Source: Claveliimonas bilis
GTDB taxonomy: Bacteria; Bacillota; Clostridia; Lachnospirales; Lachnospiraceae
Length of the DNA: 64,000 bases
Reading direction: 5' to 3'
Assembly: GCF_030296775.1 (NCBI RefSeq)
Contig: NZ_AP027742.1
Coordinates: 806,001-870,000, forward strand
Part shown: piece by piece, positions 36,852-46,380 of the stretch
Layout of the letters: each line of letters opens with the position of its first letter
Numbering within the stretch: the stretch's first letter is position 1
Program-made: the position numbers and the translations under genes
Notes under the pieces: generated by a model
The model's database searches: none
Told to the model about the DNA's origin: nothing
The model's input: only the letters and a program-made list of their open reading frames with translations

Positions 36852-39473
36852 ATGGCTAAAAAGAAAGAAGAAGCGGTGGTACCAGAAATCGTAGACAGCG
36901 TAGAGAGCCTTGAAGCAAAGATGAAAGCAATGCGCGAGGCACAGAAGATTTTTGCAACCTATACGCAGGAGCAGGTAGATAAGATTTTCTTTGAAGCGGC
37001 AATGGCTGCAAACAAAATGCGTATTCCCCTTGCAAAACAGGCAGTGGAAGAAACAGGGAGAGGCGTTGTAGAAGATAAGGTTATCAAAAATCATTACGCA
37101 GCAGAATATATTTACAATGCATACAAAAATACAAAAACATGCGGCGTGATCGAGGAAGATAAAGCATACGGAATCAAGAAAATTGCAGAGCCGATCGGAC
37201 TTGTCGCTGCAGTTATTCCTACAACGAATCCGACATCAACAGCAATCTTTAAAACATTGATCTGTCTGAAAACAAGAAATGCGATCATTATCAGTCCTCA
37301 TCCGGCAGCAAAAGCTTGTACGATTGCAGCGGCAAAGGTTGTTTTAGAGGCAGCTGTAAAGGCAGGCGCTCCGGAAGGGATTATCGGATGGATTGATACT
37401 CCTTCGCTGGAACTTACAAACACTGTTATGAGGGATGCGGATATCATCCTGGCAACAGGCGGACCGGGAATGGTAAAATCGGCCTACTCCTCCGGAAAGC
37501 CGGCATTAGGTGTAGGCGCCGGAAATACACCAGTCATTATTGATGATACAGCAGATATCAGAAATGCAGTAAACTCTATCATCCATTCCAAAACATTTGA
37601 CAATGGTATGATCTGTGCTTCGGAACAGTCAGTAACTGTACTGGAGAGTGTATATGAAGAAGTGAAGAAAGAATTTGCATACCGCGGATGCTACTTCCTG
37701 AAACCAGGGGAAGAACTGGATAAGGTACGCAAGACTATCATTATCAACGGTGCGCTGAATAATAAAATTCCTGGAAAAAGCGCTTATGAGATTGCACAGC
37801 TGGCAGGTGTTGATGTGCCGGAAAATACAAAAATTCTGATCGGTGAAGTAGAATCTGTTGATATTTCTGAGGAATTTGCACATGAAAAACTTTCGCCGGT
37901 ACTTGCAATGTACAAGGCTAAAACATTTGATGAAGCACTTTCAAAGGCAGAAAGACTTGTTGCAGACGGTGGATACGGACATACAGCAGCCCTTTACGTA
38001 CATCCGGCAGAGACTGAAAAAATTGCAAAACATGCAGCAGCAATGAAAACATGCCGTATTTTGATCAATACACCTTCTTCACAGGGTGGCATTGGTGATC
38101 TTTATAACTTTAAACTGGCGCCTTCTCTTACTCTTGGATGCGGTTCCTGGGGCGGAAACTCCGTATCAGAGAATGTTGGAGTAAAACATCTGATCAACAT
38201 TAAGACAGTTGCCGAGAGGAGAGAAAATATGCTTTGGTTCAGAACACCGGAAAAGGTTTACTTTAAGAAAGGATGTATGCCGGTTGCATTAGATGAGCTG
38301 GGAACAGTAATGCACAAGAAAAAGGCATTCATCGTTACAGATACATTCCTTTATAAGAATGGCTATGTTGCTCCGATCGAAGAAAAATTAGATGAGATGG
38401 GAATCCAGCATACATGCTTCTACGAAGTTGCACCGGACCCGACACTGCAGTGTGCACGCAGAGGTACAGAGCAGATGAGACAGTTTGAGCCGGATACAAT
38501 CATCGCTTTAGGAGGCGGTTCCGCAATGGACGCTGCCAAGATCATGTGGGTAATGTATGAACATCCGGAAGCAAACTTTGAAGATATGGCAATGGATTTC
38601 ATGGATATCCGTAAGAGAGTATATACCTTCCCGAAGATGGGAGAAAAAGCTTACTTTGTAGCGATTCCGACATCTTCCGGTACCGGATCTGAGGTGACGC
38701 CGTTTGCAATCATTACAGATGCAGATACAGGCGTAAAATGGCCTATCGCTGATTATGAATTACTGCCTAATATGGCGATTGTAGACGTAGATAATATGAT
38801 GACACAGCCAAAGGGACTGACAAGCGCATCCGGTATTGATGTTATGACTCATGCGATTGAAGCGTATGTTTCTATTATGGCAACAGACTATACAGACGGA
38901 ATTGCGATGAAGGCAGTTAAGATGGTATTTGATAATCTGCCGTCAGCATATGAAAATGGAGCGAATGATCCTCATGCCCGTGAAATGATGGCAAACGCTT
39001 CCTGTATGGCAGGTATGGCATTTGCAAATGCTTTCCTGGGACTGAACCATTCTATGGCTCATAAACTTGGTGCATTCCATCATCTGCCGCATGGAGTCGC
39101 AAATGCAGTGCTGCTGACAGAAGTTATGCGCTACAATGCAGCGGAAGCTCCGACCAGAATGGGAACATTCTCACAGTATCAGTATCCTCACGCGCTGGCA
39201 AGATATGCAGAGCTTGGACGTTTTGCAGGATGTCAGGGCAAGACAGATCAGGAAGTCTTCGAGAACCTTCTTGCAAAACTGGAAGATCTGAAAGAAAAGA
39301 TCGGTATTAAGAAATCGATTAAAGAATATGGCATCGATGAAAAGTATTTCCTGGATACGCTGGATGAAATGGTAGAACAGGCATTCAATGACCAGTGTAC
39401 CGCAGCAAATCCAAGATATCCATTGATGAAAGAAATGAAAGACATTTATCTTAAATGCTATTATGGCAAATAG
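36852..39473 (+). CDS. adhE: AdhE, bifunctional acetaldehyde/alcohol dehydrogenase
   Basis: Reduces acetyl-CoA to acetaldehyde and then ethanol, oxidising two NADH. 873 aa, full length. N-terminal aldehyde dehydrogenase (to about residue 440) with catalytic Cys in FDNGMICASEQS; C-terminal iron-dependent alcohol dehydrogenase with GGGSAMDAAK and metal-binding histidines (NHSMAHKLGAFHHLPHG). ATG 36852 is eight bases after GGAGG; ATG 36846 is too close. Single-gene transcript. Confidence 0.97.
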   Translation: MAKKKEEAVVPEIVDSVESLEAKMKAMREAQKIFATYTQEQVDKIFFEAAMAANKMRIPLAKQAVEETGRGVVEDKVIKNHYAAEYIYNAYKNTKTCGVIEEDKAYGIKKIAEPIGLVAAVIPTTNPTSTAIFKTLICLKTRNAIIISPHPAAKACTIAAAKVVLEAAVKAGAPEGIIGWIDTPSLELTNTVMRDADIILATGGPGMVKSAYSSGKPALGVGAGNTPVIIDDTADIRNAVNSIIHSKTFDNGMICASEQSVTVLESVYEEVKKEFAYRGCYFLKPGEELDKVRKTIIINGALNNKIPGKSAYEIAQLAGVDVPENTKILIGEVESVDISEEFAHEKLSPVLAMYKAKTFDEALSKAERLVADGGYGHTAALYVHPAETEKIAKHAAAMKTCRILINTPSSQGGIGDLYNFKLAPSLTLGCGSWGGNSVSENVGVKHLINIKTVAERRENMLWFRTPEKVYFKKGCMPVALDELGTVMHKKKAFIVTDTFLYKNGYVAPIEEKLDEMGIQHTCFYEVAPDPTLQCARRGTEQMRQFEPDTIIALGGGSAMDAAKIMWVMYEHPEANFEDMAMDFMDIRKRVYTFPKMGEKAYFVAIPTSSGTGSEVTPFAIITDADTGVKWPIADYELLPNMAIVDVDNMMTQPKGLTSASGIDVMTHAIEAYVSIMATDYTDGIAMKAVKMVFDNLPSAYENGANDPHAREMMANASCMAGMAFANAFLGLNHSMAHKLGAFHHLPHGVANAVLLTEVMRYNAAEAPTRMGTFSQYQYPHALARYAELGRFAGCQGKTDQEVFENLLAKLEDLKEKIGIKKSIKEYGIDEKYFLDTLDEMVEQAFNDQCTAANPRYPLMKEMKDIYLKCYYGK

Positions 39474-39496
39474 TTTTTCTCATAAGTTTTTCTCAC

Positions 39497-39532
39497 AGAA
39501 AGAGGTGTGCCCGGCTGGGTGCACCTCTTTCT
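39497..39532 (+). terminator. Stem-loop terminator after adhE
   Basis: AGAAAGAGGTG / CACCTCTTTCT stem with GC loop, 23 bases past the stop; the T run is short. Confidence 0.65.
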
Positions 39533-39745
39533 ATGGTGTTCGTGTATATGCCGGTTCTTGTAGAAAAAGGAAATAGCACATATTTGAAAATGTTAATTAA
39601 ATAACAATAAAAATAAAAAGAAAAAATAAGTTAAAAAAATATCAAAATGTATTTAAAAATAAAAAAGGCAGGAGTATAATATAGATAACAGGAAAACGGA
39701 ACACTTATAAAGGAGGTAAGCTTATGGATATGGGAAAATGCCCGT

Positions 39746-40363
39746 GTGGAAGAATGTGGGCTGGATATACCTAAGCTACAGAAGGTAGAAAATATAGACG
39801 GAAAATGGGCACTGTTTTTTGAATACAGAGAAGGGAAGACTCTGGAGGAAATGATGAAAGTAGATCCGCAGAATCTGGATAAATATATGGAGGATTTTGT
39901 GGATCTTCAGGTGAAAGTACATTCTAAGAAGGCGCCTATGTTATCCAATATTAAAGATAAACTGCGCCGGCAGATCAACAGCATCAAAGAACTGGATGCA
40001 AGCCAGAGATATGAACTGCTTACCCGTCTTGAAAGCATGCCAAGGCATGATAAGCTTTGCCACGGGGACTTTAATCCAAGTAATATTATTGTAGGCAAAA
40101 ATGGAAAGATGTCAATTGTAGACTGGGCTCATGCAACGATCGGAAATGCCAGCGCTGACGCGGCAATGAGTTATCTGCTTTTTGCCCTGAAGGATCAAAA
40201 GGCAGCAGACCTGTATCTTAAGATGTTCTGCAGAAAGTCAGATATAGCAGTTCAGTATGTGCAGCAGTGGCTGCCTATTGTCGCAGCTGCACAGCTTACA
40301 AAAGACAATGAGCTGGAAAAGGATTTTCTGATGCAGTGGATCGATGTTATGGATTATCAATAA
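39746..40363 (+). CDS. Aminoglycoside phosphotransferase-family kinase, N-terminally truncated
   Basis: C-terminal lobe of an APH/choline-kinase-like protein: catalytic HGDFNPSNI and metal-binding IVDWAHA are seen. The N-terminal ATP-binding lobe (about 60-70 residues) is absent. AAAGGAGG and an ATG at 39724 lead into another frame that stops after 16 codons, while this frame reads W-I-W-E-N-A-R just before GTG 39746. This looks like an internal deletion joining the old start to the middle of the gene. Probably a decaying gene; sequencing error is possible. Confidence 0.7.
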   Translation: MEECGLDIPKLQKVENIDGKWALFFEYREGKTLEEMMKVDPQNLDKYMEDFVDLQVKVHSKKAPMLSNIKDKLRRQINSIKELDASQRYELLTRLESMPRHDKLCHGDFNPSNIIVGKNGKMSIVDWAHATIGNASADAAMSYLLFALKDQKAADLYLKMFCRKSDIAVQYVQQWLPIVAAAQLTKDNELEKDFLMQWIDVMDYQ

Positions 40364-40400
40364 ATTGCTGATAGGGGAAAGCCAAACGCTATAAAAGAGT

Positions 40401-40441
40401 AAAAAGGATGCGTGTCAATTGCGGGACACGCATCCTTTTTC
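40401..40441. terminator. Bidirectional terminator
   Basis: AAAAAGGATGCGTGTC / GACACGCATCCTTTTT, a 15-16-bp stem with A and T runs, between the convergent kinase and 3D-domain genes. Confidence 0.92.
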
Positions 40442-40449
40442 TGAACGGT

Positions 40450-41490
40450 TTAGTTTGCACGATAAACCTCGGCATAATATACACCATATGCAAGAGCAGT
40501 GGCATGGTCACTGACAAAGATATCGATTTTGTTTCCTTTAATCGCACCGCCGGTATCTTCTGCCGTATAGACATGTCCATTGATGATGACCTGTGAACCG
40601 AGAGGAATTACACTTGGATCTACTGCAATTGTACGACCGGCTGTGGGAACCGTACCGCTTGCTGTATGAGAACCGCCCCAGGAACCGGTACAGTAAAAGC
40701 AGGAGCAGTAGTGCGTGATCTTAAAGCGCCCCAGGCTCTGCTTTCCATCGGTGGAAACGTTGGAGCCTCCTGATCCTGATCCGGAAGAGCCCTGCTGGGC
40801 ATCCTGAGCTGCATTCTGCTGCGCCTGACGCGCGGCTTCTTCAGCGGCTTTCTGCTGTGCAAGAAGGGCTTCGGCTTCTTTTGCTGCCTGCAGCTGATCC
40901 TTATATTTTTCCAATTCACTGGATTTGGAAGAAATTTCATTTTCAAGTTCAGTGCGGGTAGCATTTACCTGTTCCTGCATATCAGCCAGTTCTTCCTGCT
41001 GTTTCTTTAAGGTGTCACCTTCTTTTTTGATTTCGTTCTGGGTATCCTCCAGTTCCTGGAGCATTTCCCGGTCATATTCGCTGACATTTTGAATGAAGTC
41101 AGTCTTATTCAGGAAATCAGCCATATCTTCTGCTGAACAAAGCAGTTCAATAAAACTTGTATTTCCCGCCTCGTACATATATTTGATCCGAAGCTTCATT
41201 GCTTCATATTGTTCCTCGCCTCTTGCCTGTGCCTCTTCCATTTTTTCCTGTGTAACTTTCATTGCGGAGCTGGTTTCCTCCATCTTTGAGGAAATATCTT
41301 CCAGTTCGCCGTTAAGAGTATTCAATTTTTTGTTCAGATTATTTAATTCGTTCTCTAATCCATCTGTTTGTTTTTCTAATTCTTCCCTAGAAGGGTCTGC
41401 GTATACCAGAATGCTCGTACACCCCATGACTGTTATGCATCCGGCAAGCAGGCCGACGCGCAGCATGCGTTTTAATCTTGTACTAATCAT
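40450..41490 (-). CDS. Secreted coiled-coil protein with C-terminal 3D domain
   Basis: 346 aa. Signal peptide (MLRVGLLAGCITVMGC..ILVYADP), a long coiled coil (about residues 38-230), an Ala/Gln/Gly/Ser linker, then a 3D domain (about 255-346) with the Asp motif DTGGAIKGNKIDIF. The layout resembles cell-wall hydrolases and their activators; likely a peptidoglycan-cleaving or remodelling enzyme outside the cell. Start ATG 41490 has AAAGGA at good spacing; earlier Mets do not. Confidence 0.85.
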   Translation of the reverse strand: MISTRLKRMLRVGLLAGCITVMGCTSILVYADPSREELEKQTDGLENELNNLNKKLNTLNGELEDISSKMEETSSAMKVTQEKMEEAQARGEEQYEAMKLRIKYMYEAGNTSFIELLCSAEDMADFLNKTDFIQNVSEYDREMLQELEDTQNEIKKEGDTLKKQQEELADMQEQVNATRTELENEISSKSSELEKYKDQLQAAKEAEALLAQQKAAEEAARQAQQNAAQDAQQGSSGSGSGGSNVSTDGKQSLGRFKITHYCSCFYCTGSWGGSHTASGTVPTAGRTIAVDPSVIPLGSQVIINGHVYTAEDTGGAIKGNKIDIFVSDHATALAYGVYYAEVYRAN

Positions 41491-41602
41491 ATACATATCC
41501 TTTCTTTCGGCGAGTGCGTATCTATTATACAACAAATTGCTTTATTACGCAAATTTTGTTATGATAAAACATGAAAAATTTATTATACCGGAGGGGAAAC
41601 AG

Positions 41603-42193
41603 ATGAAGAAATATGAAGAAGAACATTATCTTATGGAAAATATAAAAGACAAAATTTATCCATGGGTAAAGTATGAACTAAGAGACAGCCATGCGCTGAA
41701 CGGGAAAAACATTTCCCAAAAGGATACGCCGCTGATCGCCTTTGCAGGAGAGCTGACGGTTTTGCTGGTTATACAGAGAGGGGAAGATGCATATGAAATC
41801 ATTAAGGACAATATGCTTCCTCCTGACTTCGATATAGAACAGCTTTACTATACAGCCTGTGAAAACCTTGCAAGAGATATAGAATTTGTAGTGTCAAATA
41901 CATGGTACGGAGGGTTTGGCATTGTAGCCGACGGCCATCATGAAGCAAGCTCTCTGTGTCTGCAGCACATCTGGAATGTGTGTGCCGAGAAGCTGGACGA
42001 TGATCTTGTGCTCATGGTGCCTTCCAAGGATCTGGTTTTGTTTGCCCCGGCAAAACAGGAGGAAGTAGTAGGCAAGATGATCGACTTTGGAAAAGAGGCA
42101 TATGAAAGAAGTCAGGACAGAATCAGTACAGAACTTTTGATTTTTACAAAAGACGGAAAGGAACTGCTCGTATATGATAAAATGCAGCACTGA
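41603..42193 (+). CDS. Uncharacterised protein, DUF1444/YtpQ-like or related
   Basis: 196 aa, soluble, no membrane segment. Blocks such as ACENLARDIEF and DLVLMVPSKDLVLFAP recall the YtpQ/DUF1444 group, but the match is by eye only. ATG 41603 follows GGAGGGG. The frame is open far upstream across the divergent gene; that extension is rejected. Its end overlaps the HAD gene region. Confidence 0.6.
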   Translation: MKKYEEEHYLMENIKDKIYPWVKYELRDSHALNGKNISQKDTPLIAFAGELTVLLVIQRGEDAYEIIKDNMLPPDFDIEQLYYTACENLARDIEFVVSNTWYGGFGIVADGHHEASSLCLQHIWNVCAEKLDDDLVLMVPSKDLVLFAPAKQEEVVGKMIDFGKEAYERSQDRISTELLIFTKDGKELLVYDKMQH

Positions 42194-42203
42194 CAGAAAG
42201 AAA

Positions 42204-43046
42204 ATGGGGAAAAAGATCAGGATGATCGCACTCGACCTGGATGGTACTTTGCTTACCAGCGATAAAGTCCTGACGGATCGTACAAAGGATGTTTTAAGGA
42301 GAGCGATCGAACAGGGCATTGTTGTTCTGCCTGCAACAGGGCGTCCCCTCTCCGGCATTCCAAAAGAGGTTATGGAATTTCCGGGAGTGAGGTATGCAGT
42401 TACTGCAAATGGTGCCCGGATCGTGGACAGTTTGGAGGGACGTATTCTTTATGAGGATCAGGTATCCTATGAAAACGGGAAAAAGGTATTGGAAATATGC
42501 GGAAAGTATGACGCACTCCTGGAGGTGTACTATAATGGAGTGGGATATACGGAAGAAAGCGCTCTTAATAGGCTGGGGGACTTTGTACCAAGAGTTCCCA
42601 TGGCTGCATACATACTGAATACGCGTCGGCCCGTTGAAAATGTAACAGAGCTTTTTAACAGGAAGAGGCTGCCTACCGATAAAGTACAGGCCATTTTTTC
42701 TTCGGAGGAGGATTGTAAAAAAGCCTGGAAAGAAGTAGAAGATCATATTCTGGATATTGAGATTACAGGAGCGCTGTGCAATAATATAGAAGTAAATGCC
42801 AAAGGAGTAAATAAAGGCAAAGGGATTTTGATGCTGGGAAAAATTCTTGGCATTGAACGGGAAGAGATCATGGCCTTTGGAGACGGACGGAACGATACGG
42901 CTATGCTGCAGGAAGCCGGATTGGGTATCGCAATGAGCAATGCAGTAGAAGAGGCTAAGGCAGCAGCAGATGAAGTGACTCTGTCAAATGATGAGGAAGG
43001 CGTGGCCGCCGCCATCGAGAAATATGTGCTGGATGGGGATGTGTGA
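42204..43046 (+). CDS. Cof-type HAD-superfamily phosphatase
   Basis: 280 aa. Motif I DLDGTLL (nucleophile Asp), motif II (LPATGRPL), and motif IV FGDGRNDTAMLQEAG; the C2 cap in the middle marks the Cof/YwpJ type that removes phosphate from sugar or cofactor phosphates. Start ATG 42204 is uncertain (MGKKIRMIALDLDG); an ATG at 42174 lies inside the previous gene. Confidence 0.9.
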   Translation: MGKKIRMIALDLDGTLLTSDKVLTDRTKDVLRRAIEQGIVVLPATGRPLSGIPKEVMEFPGVRYAVTANGARIVDSLEGRILYEDQVSYENGKKVLEICGKYDALLEVYYNGVGYTEESALNRLGDFVPRVPMAAYILNTRRPVENVTELFNRKRLPTDKVQAIFSSEEDCKKAWKEVEDHILDIEITGALCNNIEVNAKGVNKGKGILMLGKILGIEREEIMAFGDGRNDTAMLQEAGLGIAMSNAVEEAKAAADEVTLSNDEEGVAAAIEKYVLDGDV

Positions 43047-43082
43047 TGCCGGAAAATGACAAAATGAAAGAGGAGAGCGAAA

Positions 43083-43910
43083 ATGTTAGATGTGATTAAG
43101 GTAATTATCCTTGGGATTGTGGAAGGTATTACAGAGTGGCTTCCGGTCAGCAGTACCGGCCATCTGATTCTGGTGGGAGATATTCTTAAGCCGGATTTAA
43201 GTGATGCTTTTATGGAAATGTTTAATGTTGTCATTCAGCTGGGGGCAATTATGGCAGTTGTAGTTTTGTATTTCCATAAGCTGAATCCATTTTCTCCGAG
43301 AAAGACACAGAAACAGAAAATGCTGACATGGCAGATGTGGATCAAAGTGCTGATCGCTTCTGTCCCGGCAGGAATTGTGGGTGTGCTTTTTAATGACTAC
43401 CTGGATGCTGTTTTCTATAAGCCGCTTCCTGTGGCAGTGATGCTGATCGTATATGGTGTTCTGTTTATTGTTGTGGAAAATAGAAATAAGCATCAGAGAC
43501 CAAAAGTAACTAAAATATCCGAGTTATCTGTGCAGATGCTGCTTTGGATCGGTGTATTTCAGATGCTTGCCCTTATTCCGGGAACATCCAGATCAGGAGC
43601 TACTATCGTAGGGGCATTGATGATTGGAATTTCAAGAAGTACGGCAGCGGAATTTACCTTTTTCCTTGCAATTCCGGCTATGTTTGGTGCAAGTCTTTTG
43701 AAACTGGTGAATTTTGGTCTGTCCTTTACAGCGAAAGAAGCGGGAATGCTTGCTTTGGGATGTCTTGTGTCCTTTGGATTGTCTGTTGTTGCAATTAAAT
43801 TTTTGATGGGTTATATCAAGCAGCATGATTTCAAAATATTCGGTTATTACCGGATAGCGCTGGGTGCTATTATCATTATCGTGTCACTGGTTCAGCTGAT
43901 AATTGCATAA
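43083..43910 (+). CDS. uppP: Undecaprenyl-diphosphatase (bacitracin resistance protein)
   Basis: Recycles the lipid carrier for cell-wall synthesis by dephosphorylating undecaprenyl diphosphate. 275 aa integral membrane protein with EGITEWLPVSSTGH (about residues 14-27) and PGTSRSGATI, the two active-site motifs of the UppP/BacA family. AGAGGAG precedes the ATG. Confidence 0.95.
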   Translation: MLDVIKVIILGIVEGITEWLPVSSTGHLILVGDILKPDLSDAFMEMFNVVIQLGAIMAVVVLYFHKLNPFSPRKTQKQKMLTWQMWIKVLIASVPAGIVGVLFNDYLDAVFYKPLPVAVMLIVYGVLFIVVENRNKHQRPKVTKISELSVQMLLWIGVFQMLALIPGTSRSGATIVGALMIGISRSTAAEFTFFLAIPAMFGASLLKLVNFGLSFTAKEAGMLALGCLVSFGLSVVAIKFLMGYIKQHDFKIFGYYRIALGAIIIIVSLVQLIIA

Positions 43911-44025
43911 GAATCCAAAAAGATACTTGTTTTTTCTTGGTTTCGTGTTAGAATATGTACTAGACTTGAATTTTTATACGCATAAATGATTAAAATAAAT
44001 GGGAATAATCAGGAGGAAAAGGAAT

Positions 44026-44802
44026 ATGAAATGGAAAAAAGTAATCAGTGTAATGTTGGCAGCAGCATGTGTGGCCGGTCTTGCAGCATGCGGCAGCAGT
44101 GATTCATCATCAGAGGGCGGAGACAGCACAGAGGAAAAGGATACTCTTGTTATGGCAACAAATGCGGAATTTCCGCCTTATGAATATTATGAAGGACAGG
44201 ACATCGTAGGAATCGATGTGGATATTGCCAATGCAATTGCAGATGAGCTGGGTATGGAGCTGAAGATCGAGGATATGGCATTTGACTCTATCATTGCTGC
44301 TGTAACAAGCGGAAAAGCTGATTTCGGAGCAGCAGGTATGACGGTGGATCCGGATCGTGAGAAGGAAGTCAACTTTACAGATACTTATGCGGAAGCGACA
44401 CAGGTAATCATTGTAAATGAGGACAGTACGATTGCCGGACCGGACGATCTGGTAGGAAAGAAGATCGGTGTTCAGCTGGGAACAACAGGAGATATGTATG
44501 TATCTGATATCGAAGATGCTACAGTAGAAAGATACAACAAAGGATTTGAGGCAGTGCAGGCTCTGACACAGGATAAGATCGATGCAGTTGTGATCGACGG
44601 TGAGCCGGCTAAGAAGTTTGTTGAGTCCGCAGAAGGAACAAAGATCCTGGACGAGGCATATACACAGGAAGAGTACGCAATTGTTGTGGCAAAGGATAAC
44701 GAAGAGCTGCTTGAGCAGATCAACGGAGCGATCGCAGATCTGAAAGAATCCGGAAAACTGGATGAGATCGTTGCAAAATATATTACTTCAGATGAAGAGT
44801 AA
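44026..44802 (+). CDS. Amino acid ABC transporter substrate-binding lipoprotein
   Basis: 258 aa. Lipoprotein signal with lipobox LAAC (lipidated Cys about 23), acidic linker, then an SBP family 3 domain (MATNAEFPPYEYYEG..GIDVDIANAIADELG). It probably binds a polar amino acid such as cystine, glutamine or arginine; the ligand cannot be read from sequence. ATG 44026 follows AGGAGGAAAAGG. Operon with permease and ATPase. Confidence 0.93.
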   Translation: MKWKKVISVMLAAACVAGLAACGSSDSSSEGGDSTEEKDTLVMATNAEFPPYEYYEGQDIVGIDVDIANAIADELGMELKIEDMAFDSIIAAVTSGKADFGAAGMTVDPDREKEVNFTDTYAEATQVIIVNEDSTIAGPDDLVGKKIGVQLGTTGDMYVSDIEDATVERYNKGFEAVQALTQDKIDAVVIDGEPAKKFVESAEGTKILDEAYTQEEYAIVVAKDNEELLEQINGAIADLKESGKLDEIVAKYITSDEE

Positions 44803-44835
44803 TTCATGATCGGACCAATAGATAAGGTGTAAATT

Positions 44836-45528
44836 ATGTTGCAGGAATGGCAAGAGAAATTTTATTTAAACTTTATAAAAGATGAGCGGTGGAGATTTAT
44901 ATGGGATGGCCTGAAAGTAACGCTTCAGGTAACTTTTCTGGCCGTGCTTATCGGTATTGTTCTGGGACTTCTTGTGGCCATCGTGCGTTCTACGTATGAT
45001 AAGACAGGTAAGCTTCGTATTCTCAATCTGCTCTGCAAGCTGTATCTGACTGTGATCAGGGGAACGCCTGTTGTTGTACAGCTGCTGATCATATATTTCG
45101 TCATCTTTGCCAGTGTTTCAGTTGATAAGATTATTGTGGCGGTGATGGCATTTGGATTTAATTCAGGGGCCTATGTGGCGGAAATATTCCGATCGGGTAT
45201 CATGTCCATTGACAACGGACAGATGGAGGCAGGAAGAAGCCTTGGATTCACATACAGTCAGACAATGTTTTATATTGTAATGCCGCAGGCTTTTAAAAAC
45301 GTCCTGCCGGCGCTTGGAAATGAGTTTATCGTACTTTTAAAAGAGACTTCTGTATCGGGATATATTGCCCTGCAGGATCTCACCAAGGGCGGAGATATTA
45401 TCCGAAGCCAGACATACAGTGCGTTTATGCCTCTGTTTGCAGTCGCACTTATTTACCTTGTTATGGTGCTTATTTTTACTAAGCTGGTAAATATGCTGGA
45501 AAGGAGGCTGAGGAACAGTGACCACTAA
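44836..45528 (+). CDS. Amino acid ABC transporter permease
   Basis: 230 aa, HisM/GlnP type with about five helices and the EAA-type loop ([24 protein letters not shown]). Works with the preceding binding protein and the following ATPase in polar amino acid uptake. Its 3' end overlaps the ATPase gene by 11 bases. Confidence 0.94.
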   Translation: MLQEWQEKFYLNFIKDERWRFIWDGLKVTLQVTFLAVLIGIVLGLLVAIVRSTYDKTGKLRILNLLCKLYLTVIRGTPVVVQLLIIYFVIFASVSVDKIIVAVMAFGFNSGAYVAEIFRSGIMSIDNGQMEAGRSLGFTYSQTMFYIVMPQAFKNVLPALGNEFIVLLKETSVSGYIALQDLTKGGDIIRSQTYSAFMPLFAVALIYLVMVLIFTKLVNMLERRLRNSDH

Positions 45529-46261
45529 GGAAGATGTATTGATCCGCATTGAGGATGTGCATAAGATATTTGGTGAGCTTCATGCCCTGAATGGTATTTC
45601 CGGAGAAATTAAAAGAGGGGAAGTTGTGGTGATCATCGGTCCTTCCGGTTCCGGCAAATCAACGCTTTTGAGATCTCTGAATCTTTTGGAGGTTCCATCT
45701 AAAGGACATATATATTTTGACGGAGTCGATATTACAGATAAAAAAGTCGATATCAACAAACATCGTCAGAAGATGGGAATGGTGTTCCAGCATTTCAATT
45801 TATTCCCTCATAAGACGATTCTTCAGAATATTACACTTGCACCTGTTAAGCTTCTGAAAAAAGACAAAAAAGAAGCGGAAGAAGAAGCAATGAAACTTCT
45901 GGAGCGAGTAGGGCTGGAAGGAAAGGCAAATGCTTATCCGTCACAGCTGTCCGGAGGACAGAAGCAGAGAATTGCTATTGTGCGTTCTCTGGCTATGAAA
46001 CCGGATGTGATGCTTTTTGATGAGCCTACCTCTGCACTTGATCCGGAGATGGTCGGAGAGGTTTTAGATCTCATGAAGCAGCTGGCAAAAGAGGGAATGA
46101 CAATGGTTGTTGTTACCCATGAGATGGGATTTGCCCGTGAAGTCGGCACGAGAGTCGTTTTTATGGATGAAGGTCAGATCAAGGAAGAGGGAGAACCGGA
46201 GGAGTTTTTCACAAGGCCAAAGGAGCCCAGACTTCAGGAATTTTTATCCAAGATTCTATAA
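45518..46261 (+). CDS. Amino acid ABC transporter ATP-binding protein
   Basis: 247 aa, GlnQ type. Walker [11 protein letters not shown]-loop [11 protein letters not shown], signature LSGGQKQR, Walker [14 protein letters not shown], switch His in VTHEMGF. GTG start within the permease end. Last gene before a strong terminator. Confidence 0.95.
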   Translation: MTTKEDVLIRIEDVHKIFGELHALNGISGEIKRGEVVVIIGPSGSGKSTLLRSLNLLEVPSKGHIYFDGVDITDKKVDINKHRQKMGMVFQHFNLFPHKTILQNITLAPVKLLKKDKKEAEEEAMKLLERVGLEGKANAYPSQLSGGQKQRIAIVRSLAMKPDVMLFDEPTSALDPEMVGEVLDLMKQLAKEGMTMVVVTHEMGFAREVGTRVVFMDEGQIKEEGEPEEFFTRPKEPRLQEFLSKIL

Positions 46262-46310
46262 AAAATTTGATCAAAAAAGAGGCAGAGCCGAAAGCGGCGC
46301 TGAAGTATAC

Positions 46311-46340
46311 AGGGCAGGGGAATACCCCCTGCCCTTTTTG
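46311..46340 (+). terminator. Terminator of the amino acid ABC operon
   Basis: AGGGCAGGGG / CCCCTGCCCT stem followed by TTTTT. Confidence 0.93.
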
Positions 46341-46380
46341 TGGTTTTTCTGTTATAATCGGAAAAGAAAAGGAGAAGATC

